45,000 bases of DNA from Symbiodinium natans. Taxonomy: Eukaryota > Sar > Dinophyceae > Suessiales > Symbiodiniaceae. A program made the position numbers and the translations under genes. The stretch is from assembly GCA_905221605.1 (NCBI GenBank), contig CAJNDS010002847.1, positions 1 to 45,000 of the forward strand. Direction: 5' to 3'. The notes under the pieces are model-generated. The model was not told the origin of the DNA. It saw only the letters and a program-made list of their open reading frames with translations, and ran no database searches. Below, one piece after another: positions 1-8,800 of the stretch (position 1 is the first letter of the stretch; each line of letters starts with the position of its first letter).

Positions 1-106
1 ACCCTAAACCCTAAAGCCCTCAAACCCTAAACCCTAAACCCTAAACCTGAGACCCCTAAACCTGAAACCCCGAAACCCCTAAAGCCCTCAAAAACCCCTA
101 CTTCCA

Positions 107-180
107 AAGCGCTCGAGGATCCTGCCCTGCGGATGGTGGCAGAGCGACTCTGCGAGGACGGCCCCCGAAACTTCTCGGGG
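107..180 (+). CDS. Gene 1 exon-like segment (partial gene, 5' part)
   Basis: One GC-rich island between telomere-like arrays reads ALEDPALRMVAERLCEDG in frame from about base 109, with high GC at third positions. No known domain is recognised. The downstream gene ends at 3944 on the same strand, so this is assigned to it by position only. The start and end of the exon are uncertain. Confidence 0.35.
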
Positions 181-1069
181 CTTTAGGTTTTGTTTGTGGA
201 GGCACGCTATCCCTAAACCCTTAACCCTTTACCCTAAACCCTCAACCCTCAACCCTAAACCCCTCGGATTCAGGGCTTGGTACTTGGGCAACTCTATGAT
301 GCCTCGGGACACCGGATCCTTGCGCTTCCTAGCCTTGAGATTCCAGCGAACTCAGGGCTTGGGGTTTAGGGTTTAGGGTTTAGGGTTTAGGGTTTAGGGT
401 TTAGGGTTTGGCCCTGAAACCCTGAAGTCCACAAAGCCCTAAAACCCTGAAACTCCAAAGCCCTGAACCCTAAAACCCCGAAATCCTACAACCCTAGAAC
501 CCTGTTTCCTGGAACCCCAAAACAATCTGAATCCCCCCCAGCCCTCCTAAACCCTAACCCCTAAACCCTAAACCCTAAACCCTAAACCGGGCCCTGCATG
601 GGTTAAGCAGCGAGCTGCTTTTGGGGGCTCTTAGAAGGCCCATCGTTTCCGGCCACAGTGCCCTTGCCTACCCCCTCTTCGGGGGGGTAGGTACATGATC
701 CTAAACCCTAAACCCTAAACCCTAAGCCCTAAACCCTAAACCCTAAACCCTAAGCCCTAAACCCTAAACCCTAAGCCCTAAACCCTCAGCCCTAAGCCCT
801 GAACCCTAAACGTGAATATGGTACCTTACCTTCTTTAGGGGGTTCTGAAGTATAGGCCCTTGAGTCCTTATTGGGTACATAAGGGGCATCCCCTTGTCTC
901 CTTGTAAGACCCCTAAAGGACCGTGTAACTACCCTATAGACCCTTATAACTTATACACCCTCAACCCTAAACCCGAAACCCCTAAACCCTAAACCCCCTC
1001 TCAGGAGCCTTGTAACCGATTGTTAAACCCTAAACCCTAAACCCTAAACCCCCTCTCAGCCTTGGGCAG
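181..1069. other. Telomere-like arrays with little coding signal
   Basis: Mostly CCCTAAA and TTTAGGG runs with unique patches. One patch at about 620-700 reads SCFWGLLEGPSFPATVPLPT in + frame after a possible AG acceptor and might be a small exon. A second patch at 820-950 is unique and AT-richer, with no ORF. Nothing else was recognised. Confidence 0.5.
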
Positions 1070-1140
1070 GCTCTGATGGCCTACCTGCAACAGCGTGGGG
1101 TCTACTGCTCGGCGACGCCGCGCGGACGCATTGGCTTGGG
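1070..1140 (+). CDS. Gene 1 exon-like segment
   Basis: After an AG at 1068-1069 the + strand reads ALMAYLQQRGVYCS, with GC-rich codons, in an island bounded by heptamer arrays. If a GC donor is used, the exon ends at 1111 (TCG|GCGACG); otherwise it runs to about 1140. The product is unknown. Confidence 0.4.
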
Positions 1141-1205
1141 GCTTCTAATTGGTTGGGGGCTTGGTGTCGGCTTGGCTTAGCTAATTTCGTTGTGAGAGCA
1201 AGACC

Positions 1206-1283
1206 CCCAGCTTGTTGTTCCAAGAGTTCAGGGATTAGGGTTTAGGCCCCAGCTTGTTGTTCCAAGAGTTCAGGGATTAGGGT
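1206..1283 (+). repeat. Tandem duplication of about 40 bases ending in TTTAGGG
   Basis: The sequence beginning CCCCAGCTTGTTGTTCCAAG and ending in GGGATTAGGGTTTAGG occurs twice back to back. The second copy runs into a longer TTTAGGG array. This is one of four cases in the window where a unique sequence is repeated across a heptamer run. Confidence 0.9.
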
Positions 1284-1819
1284 TTAGGGTTTAGGGTTTG
1301 GTTTAGGGTTTAGGCTTTAGGGTGTAGGGTTTAGGGTTTAGGGTCCCTTATCAACCCCTTAAACCCGATAAACCCTGCAGACCCTGTAAACCCCAAAATC
1401 CTGGAGACCTGTAAAAAGCTCATAAACCCTATAAGCCCTGTAAACCCTACAAACCCCACAAACCCTACAAACCCTAGAAACCCTAAACCTAGAGTTTTGC
1501 GTTTGCAGGAAACTCCGTCCCTCTTAGCGTTAAGTTCGATGGAAGATCTTGGGGTTTAGGGCTTAGGTTTTGCTTTGGGCATCGTCGAGGGTTTGGGGGT
1601 TTGGGGCTTGGGGTTTCGGATGGGCTTGGGGTGCACTTTTCCCTTCCCCCCCAGGGGGGTTAGGGTTTGGGTTTAGGCTCAGGGTTTAGTGTTTAGGGTT
1701 CAGGGTTTTGGGGGGGAGTTCAGGGGTTAGGAGTTTAGGAGTTCAGGAGTTTAGGAGTTCAGGAGTTTAGGAGTTTGGAGTGTAGGAGCTTAGGAGTTTA
1801 GGGTTAGGGGGGGGGGAGG

Positions 1820-2095
1820 CTAAGGGAGTGTGATCCAGATTCCATGTTTGACGACAACCCAGCTGTTCTGCCAGACCACGGCGTGGACCACCAGCGCAGC
1901 CAGGCACGGAAGTGGGAAGAGTTGGCCCAGTGCCAAGAGGTCGCGGAGGTGGATGACCTCTGCCATCTTCACCACGGCTGTCTTCGACATAGGGGGCTTG
2001 CCCACGGTCTTAGTTCTGACCGAGCCCATCAAAGCACGGAAGCTGCCGGATCACATCGTGGGCCCAGGAGAGGAAGCGGCGAACCCTTGAACTCT
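1820..2095 (-). CDS. Open segment of unknown product, strand uncertain
   Basis: A 270-base GC-rich island without heptamers. The minus frame has an ATG near 2032 and reads about 70 codons with mostly G/C third positions. It includes PPMSKTAVVKMAEVIHLRDL followed by a hydrophobic stretch (LPCLAALVVHAVVW) that could be a membrane segment. Two + frames are also open across most of it (DPDSMFDDNPAVLPDHGVDH in one), so the coding strand is not settled. If it belongs to gene 1 it would be a + strand exon. No family is recognised. Confidence 0.3.
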
Positions 2096-2266
2096 CCCTA
2101 AACCCTAAACCCTAAACCCTAAACCCTAAACCCTAAACCCTGAACCGAGTCCGGCCCTTAATTTGTGTCCCCCTGCTATATACCCCTTGTACACACTATA
2201 CATACTAAGGGCCCATACTTCGGATCCCTAAACCCTAAGCCTGAGCCCGAATCCCTAATCCCTAGA

Positions 2267-2384
2267 CCCTAAACCCTAAACCCTAAACCCTAAACCCTAA
2301 ACCCTAAACCCTAAACCCTAAACCCTAAACCCTAAACCCTAAACCCTAAACCCTAAACCCTAACCCTAAACCCTAAACCTTGCA
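2267..2384 (-). repeat. CCCTAAA array, about 17 copies
   Basis: Near-perfect tandem CCCTAAA with a single CCCTAA interruption near the 3' end. It has no coding content. Confidence 0.95.
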
Positions 2385-2574
2385 CCATTAGCCCAAGACC
2401 CTATAACCCCAAACCCTAAACCGAGAATGCAGCTGAAGGCTCTTGTGTGGGGAATCCATGAACCAACCCAAGCCCTAAACCCTGAACCCTAAGTCCTACT
2501 TGGGTTTAGGGTTTAGGGTTTAGGGTGTAGGGTTTCGGGTTTAGGGTTTAGGGTTTAGGGTCTTAAAAAAGCAG

Positions 2575-2690
2575 AAGCAGCTCGCACAGGACGGGCTGGC
2601 TCCGCTTCTTCTCGGAGATGGACTGACATTGAGGGGCGTAGAAGATTGCTCTCGGTCTCTACAACACTTCAAGCCGTTCCCACCGTCTGT
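2575..2690 (+). CDS. Gene 1 exon-like segment
   Basis: It follows an AG at 2573-2574 and reads KQLAQDGLAPLLLGDGLTLR in the + direction before a TTTAGGG array starts. The composition contrasts with the flanks. Boundaries and product are unknown. Confidence 0.35.
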
Positions 2691-3128
2691 AGGGTTTAGG
2701 GTTTAGGGTTTAGGGTTTGGGGTTTAGGCTTTAGGCTTTTGGCTTTAGGCTTTAATTAGGCTTTAGGGCTTAGGCGGAACCTATACAAAGTCCTGAAGCT
2801 TCTGAACCCGATCCTCTAGACCAAGCCTACTCTGAAAGCCACCCTAGAAACTGATACCCTGAACTTAAAACCTCTGATGCATCCTAACCCGAAGGCCTAA
2901 ACCCTGCACCCTAAACCCTAAACCCTAACCTTAAACACAATCCTAAACCCTGAACCCCAGACCCGAAACTCACTGCAAACTTCTGGAAACGCCCCCCCCC
3001 CCCCCACCTAACAGCACCCGAATGAACCTGAGCCCGGTTTAGGGTTCAGGGTTTAGGGTTTAGGGTTTACAGTTTAGGGTTTCGGGTATATTGGGTTTAG
3101 ACCATGGGGTGGTTCCCTTTCTTTGCAG

Positions 3129-3193
3129 GTGCAAAGCGGGATGCGGTTGTTTTGGAAACCTCCATACAAGCCCGGGCTATGCTCCCTGAAGCC
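3129..3193 (+). CDS. Gene 1 exon-like segment
   Basis: A pyrimidine-rich tract ending TTTCTTTGCAG gives a good 3' splice site at 3128. The following + frame reads AKRDAVVLETSIQARAMLPE and ends at the next heptamer run. It could form a helix just before the EF-hand exon. No family is recognised. Confidence 0.4.
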
Positions 3194-3288
3194 AGTTTAG
3201 GGTGGTAGGACGTAGGGTTTAGGGTTTGGGTTCAGGGTCAACTTTAAACCCTAAGCCGTTAATCCCCGAAAGCCTGAACCCTTCAAAG

Positions 3289-3352
3289 CGAAACTGTAGA
3301 TGATTGGGAGGATGCGGACGACAGCGGCAGGGCAACGTTTCGTGAGATGGAG
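3289..3352 (+). CDS. Gene 1 EF-hand exon
   Basis: The exon reads ETVDDWEDADDSGRATFREM plus one E. It contains a 12-residue EF-hand loop, DADDSGRATFRE, with acidic residues at positions 1, 3 and 4, S at 5, G at 6, T at 9 and E at 12, as expected for calcium binding. It joins in frame to the exon at 3858: donor GAG|GCTCCA and acceptor GAG|GCTGCC share the six bases GAGGCT, giving a GC-AG intron of 505 bases. The join places the F helix (MEAAFQKHLRQ) directly after the loop, which supports both exons. Confidence 0.65.
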
Positions 3353-3537
3353 GCTCCAGATCCGAAGGGGGTTTCGGGTTGAGGTTTGGAATTTGGGGTC
3401 TTAAGGGTTTAAGCCCTAAACCCCTGTACCGTACATGTGTAGGGCGGAGGGTCTAGGGTTTCGGGTTTAAGGTCTGACGCAGGGCTCTGATTTTGGGTGG
3501 CACAAAACATCTTGGGCCAAAAACCCCCCCAGCCCGT

Positions 3538-3675
3538 AAACCCTAAACCCTGAAACCCGAAACCCTAAACCCTAAACCCTAAACCCGAAACCCGAAACCC
3601 GAAACCCTAAACCCTAACCCTAAACCCTAAATCCTAAACCCTAAACCCTAAACCCTAAACCCTAAACCCTAAACC

Positions 3676-3707
<32 letters not shown>

Positions 3708-3802
3708 ACCCTAAACCCTAAACCCTAAACCCTAAACCCTAAACCCTAAACCCTAAACCCTAAACCCTAAACCCTAAACCCTAAACCCTAAACCCTAAAC
3801 CA
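3538..3802 (-). repeat. CCCTAAA array with CCCGAAA and CCCTCAA variants
   Basis: About 38 heptamers in blocks: CCCTAAA, then CCCGAAA, then CCCTCAA, then CCCTAAA again. Runs of the same variant show local amplification. It occupies the end of the intron before the last exon of gene 1. Confidence 0.95.
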
Positions 3803-3857
3803 AACCACTCCAAGCCCCGAACCTTAAGCCCAAGCCCTATGAAACCCACACAGAGAG

Positions 3858-3944
3858 GCTGCCTTTCAGAAGCACCTCCGCCAGGGGGACCCAGTGGATG
3901 CATGGTGGAGGGCTTCTGGCTTTGAGCGGGAATTTGAGGCGTAA
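3858..3944 (+). CDS. Gene 1 last exon with stop
   Basis: 28 codons then TAA at 3942-3944, starting AAFQKHLRQGDPVDAWWRAS and ending FEREFEA. The reading frame is fixed by the join to the EF-hand exon at 3289-3352. It supplies the F helix of the EF-hand and a short basic/aromatic C-terminus. The gene is therefore a calcium-binding EF-hand protein whose 5' part lies outside or is scattered in bases 1-3288. Confidence 0.65.
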   Translation, partial: AAFQKHLRQGDPVDAWWRASGFEREFEA

Positions 3945-4880
3945 GAGCTTTAATTAAAAGTTAGAACGTGCTTGATGAGGCTTCATGGCTTTAAATAGGG
4001 GCTTAGGCGACGAGATCCAAGAAGGGTCGTAAAGAAGGCCCTCAAATTGTCAAGTTCTTATAATCAGCAATTCAGGCTGTAGGGTTTGTGAGAGTGTAGA
4101 AGTCTATTAAGGATGACGGGTTTAAAGGCATTGAGGGGTATTACAGCCTTGGAGGCTAGTGCTTGTGTGATATGAGGGTTCATCGCGCCTGTCTGCATTT
4201 AGGGAGGCCTTATCGCCCGAACCCGAAAGCCTAAACCCTAAGCCCTCATAAGTCGTGCAGGGTGTGCTCTGACTCTAGTGCTTTCAGGTGTGAGGCTTTG
4301 GGGGTTAGAACAGTATAGGGCTTAGGGTTAAGGGTTGCTAAGGTTCAGGTGGTTCGGGATATCTCGGGCGTCAGTGTAGGGCCGAGGGCTTTGGGAGTTT
4401 TTTTTTTCCTTTCGTCTTGGTGGTTCTAAGGTTTAGGCGGCTTTCGGTCGGTCTTAGTTGCATCCTAAACCCTAAGCCCTAAACTTTTTTGGGTTTGGGG
4501 CATCCCTTATGCCACCAAAAAAGCGTTCAAGAACAAGTTCACGGAACCCTAAACCCTAAACCCTAAACCCTAAACCCTAAACCCTAAACTTTGATCCTGT
4601 GCCCGACCTCGGTTCGGAGCTTCTGGAAAGCTCCCAAGCTTCCCGATTTGGGGCTCATGTAGTTCGGATTTTTCCATGCACACGGTTTAGGGTTTAGGGT
4701 TTAGGGTTTAGGGTTTAGGGTTTAGGGTTTAGGGTTTAGGGTTAGGGTTAGGGTTTAGGGTTTCAATCCCTCTAAGCCCTCTGAGCCTTAAGACCGCGTC
4801 GACGCAAGATCCAGAGGCCCCCCCCCCTAACAAGAAAATGAACATGACAAGAAGAGACATATTCAAGTTGCATTGTGGTT

Positions 4881-4990
4881 CCCAGGTCTTCCGAAACCCC
4901 TTAATTAAGGAATATACCCTAATTCATACTAAGCATCCTGATTATGAGTTAGGGTGTATTCCTTAATTAAGGGGTTTTGGAAGATCTGGG
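4881..4990. mobile_element. Hairpin (MITE-like) element with 47-base inverted arms
   Basis: The left arm from 4881 (CCCAGGTCTTCCGAAACCCC...) is matched by the inverted right arm ending at 4990. Both contain TTAATTAAGGAATA, and the loop is about 16 bases. A longer element at 30699-30873 shares the AAGGAATATTCCTTAA/TTAATTAAGG core. It has no coding capacity, so at most it is a non-autonomous element. Confidence 0.7.
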
Positions 4991-5331
4991 TTCTTAAGGG
5001 AAGTATACCCAAAAGCCCTGGCTGCTGAAGCCGTTTCGCGTCCAGCGGGTCGATGTGCGCATGTGAGGGTTTGATGATTTGGGGTTGTGGTTTTTGAACC
5101 CTGAACCCTGTTTAGGGTTTAGGGTTTAGGGTTTAGGGTTTAGGGTTTAGGGTTTAGGGTTTAGGGTTTAGGATTGGGATGCTCCCCAGAATAGGGATGA
5201 AAGTAAGGGTTTAGGGTTTAGGGTTTAGGAGACTCACAACTTCGCACAAGACTTGGAGCTGTTGGGGCCCAAGCACATAAGCCCCCGGAAACCCGGAAGA
5301 GCCGAGTCTCCCAAACAGCATGTTTGGGGGG

Positions 5332-5430
5332 GGTTTAGGGTTTAGGGTTTAGGGTTTAGGGTTTAGGGTTTAGGGTTTAGGGTTTAGGGTTTAGGGTTTA
5401 GGGTTTAGGGTTTAGGGTTTAGGGTTTAGG
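5332..5430 (+). repeat. TTTAGGG array, about 14 copies
   Basis: An uninterrupted TTTAGGG run just upstream of the gene 2 first exon region, preceded by a short G run. Confidence 0.95.
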
Positions 5431-5482
5431 CCCAAAACCCGGTTGAGGGTTTGTAGGGTTTATGGGGTTTGAGGGTTTATAG

Positions 5483-5580
5483 GTTTATAAGGTTTATAGG
5501 GTTTATAGGGTTTATAGGGTTTATAGGGTTTATAGGGTTTATAGAGTTTACCGGGTTTATAGGGTTTATAGGGTTTAAAG
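5483..5580 (+). repeat. Nine-base variant array (TTTATAGGG)
   Basis: About ten tandem copies of TTTATAGGG, with a few TTTACCGGG or TTTAAAGGG variants. It directly follows heptamer arrays. The two-base insertion is present in every unit, so the variant was amplified as such. Similar 9-mers occur at 9338-9378 and, on the other strand, at 11330-11425. Confidence 0.9.
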
Positions 5581-5629
5581 GGTTTAGAATTTGGGAGGCT
5601 TTCCCCCCCCCCCCCCCCAACAATAACAG

Positions 5630-5667
5630 ATGCTGCTCGACGCTGCTCTGCTCAGTGGCCAGTCTAG
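5630..5667 (+). pseudogene. Partial copy of gene 2 exon 1
   Basis: It starts with ATG and reads MLLDAALLSGQS, then runs into CCCTAAA repeats and a stop. It is clearly a copy of the start of exon 1 at 5717 (MLLNVALLSGQS). It follows a long C run and CAATAACAG, which is a good acceptor. It may be a broken duplicate, or an alternative first exon reached by spliced-leader addition at 5629. Only the first 12 codons are homologous. Confidence 0.7.
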
Positions 5668-5716
5668 ACCCTGAACCCTAAACCCTAAACCCTAAACCCT
5701 AAACCCCCCCCCCAAA

Positions 5717-5812
5717 ATGCTGCTGAATGTTGCGCTGCTCAGTGGCCAGTCGGCCTCCATTGAAGCGCAGCCTGAGTGGACGCTCGCGCAGCTGAAGCAG
5801 AAGTCGCAACGA
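5717..5812 (+). CDS. Gene 2 exon 1 (start codon, ubiquitin-like part)
   Basis: ATG preceded by CCAAA; reads MLLNVALLSGQSASIEAQPE and continues to LKQKSQR, 32 codons. The pattern VALLSG-x-x-A-x-I ... W-x-x-x-x-LK is typical of the N-terminus of dinoflagellate RCC1-like proteins. The donor used here is CGA|GTCGGT. The true end could be one codon earlier. Confidence 0.75.
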
Positions 5813-8800
5813 GTCGGTCAAAGCTCCTAGGGTTTAGGGCTTAGGGTTTAGGGCTTCGGGTTTAGGGTTTAGGGTTTAGGGCTTAGGGTTTAGGGCTTAG
5901 GGCTTAGGGCATAGGGTTTTGGGTTTTGGTAACATAGATCCTAAACCCTGAGACCTCAGGAGTCCGATCCCCTCAGTTCTCCACAGCATGCATGCCCTAA
6001 GTCTCACAAAGCCCCGGAAACCCTAAACCTCAAAGAGTTTCCCAAAGACCCTGCGACCTTTGGGCCTCCATATCTAAGTCCCAAGAGTCTTTAAAAGACA
6101 CGGGCTAGGCCGAAAACCCAGAACATCATAAAGAATGCCCCGCAGCCACCAAAGAGACAAGTCCCGACCTGCTGGAAGCTGCCTAAACGTCCGAAGCCGG
6201 CAAAGCTTGCCGCCCCGAAGCCCAAGACCAAAAACTCCATTTGCCCGACAGCCCCGGAACCCTAAACTCCTATACCCCCCAATCCCCAAAAACCCCTAAA
6301 ACCAAAAACCCCTACACCCTAAAACCCTTAAACAACCCTAAACTCCTATCCCCTCAACCTTACTTAAACTAAGCCCCTAAATAAACCCCCCTAACCCTTA
6401 AACCCTAAACCCTAGACCCTAGACCCTAAACCCTAGCCCTAAACCCTAAACCCCTTTTAAGAAACCCCCAAAAGGCAGGAGGCCCTGGGCGTGGGCCTCA
6501 GCTGCCTGGCCAGTGCAGAGGGGCGGCTGCTGGCGCGGACGGGCTTCTTGGGCCGACGTTTGGGGCAAATAGGGGTTGAGGGTTTAGGGGTTTGGGGTTT
6601 AGGGTTTAGGGTTTGGGGTTTAGGGTTTAGGGTTTAGGGTTTGGGGTTTAGGGGTTTAGGGTTTAGGGTTTGGGATTTAGTTTGGATTGTGGATGGGTGT
6701 GCTTTATTGTTTTTGGGCCCATGTACGTATGCTTCTGCAATAGAGAGAAGCCAGAGCCTGAAGAGCAATTCAAGCTTCTGAAACCCTAAACCCTAAACCC
6801 TAAACCCTAAACCCTAAACCCTAAACCCTAAACCCTAAACCTGGTTGCTTGGCCACTACACCCTAAGGCCCCTAAACCCTAAGCGGGGTAGTCTTGAACA
6901 TATGTTTGTTAGCTTTCCCTACCCTTAGTCCCTAAATAACCCTTAAAAAGCTATAGATTGTTCTCTATAGGGCCCCTCAACCCTGAACCCTGAACGCTAA
7001 ACCCTTTCAACCCTGTGAGCCCCAAAAAGGAAAAGTGGCAGATGCTGGGCTCCGGCATGGGGACACTCTCACCGCCACAGTTCGGTCGCCCCGCCGCGCA
7101 GCCGAAGAGTCAGTTGGAAAGGCAGTGTTTCAAAACATGGGGCTTGGGGTTTGGGGTTTAGCGTTTAGGGTTTAGGGTTTAGGGTTTAGGGTTTAGGGTT
7201 TAGGGTTTAGGGTTTCGGGTTTAGGGTATGCTTCGCAGCATGTCTTGTTTTTAAGCACTTCATGGCATCTATGTGGTGCATCTAGGGGACTTGTATCCAA
7301 AGAAGATGGACTAGTTTTTGGGCATCATGATCTTGCGGTGATGGTCGTGGGCAATAGATAGGCCCAGGGCGTCCTTTGGGGTCATCCCGAAATGGTTCCT
7401 TTGCATTGAAATTCGGATCATGCATAGCTTTGTGACCTAAGTCGTGAGGGCTCGGGAGGGTTCTGGGGCCTTCAAGTTTCACTCGCTCCTGTTACATAGG
7501 GGTTCTAAAGGGTCCGTTTACAGGGATCCCCGAAGAGCGGAGTCGCTTTTCCTTACTCAAACGGGGACCCTTATGTCGATTTTGTGGACGGGCCATAGCA
7601 TATGTTAAGGATCAACTGGGATGTACAGGATACCCCTCAATGTAGAGCTATTGTGCATTTGGGTTCGTCCTTAAACCATAAAACCCGGAACCCTTAACCC
7701 TGAACCCTGAACCCTAAAACCTGAACCCTAAACCCTAAACCCCAAACCCTAAACCCTAAACCCTAAACCCTAAACCCTAAACCCTAAACCCAAGGCAGCC
7801 GTTGAAGTCCCAGTTCCGAAGTTGACTCGGCCCGATGACCAGGCCTCTTCTCGCGGCGACACGCCTACGGCTTCGTTCTGCCGCTGGGCTTGGAGGGGGT
7901 TTTAGGACGTTTAGGGTTTAGGGTTTAGGGTTCAGGGTTTAGGGTCTTTTCTCGGGACTTGCAGTAGGGTTTTCTAGGACGTTTTGGAGTTTGGGGGAGG
8001 TACTGTTCTCTGGGACTGTGGCCCGTTTGCTTCCAATAGCCCTTTGACCCTAACCCCAAAAGCCCAAAACAAAACAAACTCCAGAAGCCCCCAAAAACCC
8101 CCAAACCCCCTCAAATCCTTCAAGGTCCTCAAAACCCCAGAATCCCTAACCCTAAACCCTCAACCCCAAACCCTAAACCCTAGAATCCCTCACCAAAACA
8201 CCTCGAATGCCAAAGGATACGCGGAGATGGCTCTGTGGTCAGCTGGACCAAGGAGAAGGGCCTGGACACGCGGCAAAGTGACGAGGCAGACCTGGAGGCC
8301 CAGGGTGTATTGTGGGGTTTAGGGTTTAGGGTTTAGGGTTTAGGGTTTAGGGTTTAGGGTGCAGGGGGAGCTTAGGTGCCACTTTTAAGATGGCAGCCTC
8401 CTAAGCCTTGAGCGAGGCCATGGAAGTTCAGACCACGGCTGGCGCGGTGGCGGTGCTTTGCGCGGATGGCCGCGTCGTCAGCTGGGGCGACACCTGCCGG
8501 TGTTCGGGGCCCAAACTTAAACGTAAGGATCCTACTATTGGGGTATGAGCGCCCCTAGGAGCCCCTAGAAGGGGGATTCCGCAAAAACTCATGTTGTGGG
8601 ATCCTTATGTTTATGTGGTTTTTTGGGCCCCTAATTATAGGTCTTTTTGTTAGCTTTATGCGCTCTTGTTGCCGTAAAGAGCCGAAATTAAAGTTACTTG
8701 GGTTGGGAGCACAAAAACCCTGCATATACCCCTTTTTCGCTATTGGCCCCAGAAATTTTTGTAAGCCCTGTAAAGTGTAAAGCATATACACCCATGATTG

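Larger units (their letters stand above)
3945..5629. other. Spacer between gene 1 and gene 2
   Basis: It begins with about 530 bases of unique sequence with no convincing ORF, probably the 3' flank of gene 1. Then come heptamer arrays (4543-4586, 4683-4764, 5111-5173, 5211-5229, 5332-5430), a long hairpin (4881-4990) and a nine-base variant array (5483-5580). An ATG at 4509 starts MPPKKRSRTSSRN before running into an array. This could be a first exon but has no support beyond its basic composition. Confidence 0.6.

Noticed and set aside
7795-7890. Alternative exon 4 starting at 7795 (AAVEVPVPKLTRPDDQASSR)
   Set aside because: It has an attractive GCAGCC direct repeat with the end of exon 3, but the frame does not give the AFAAL-like core. 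Starting at 7843 in another frame gives RRHAYGFVL, which matches the family.
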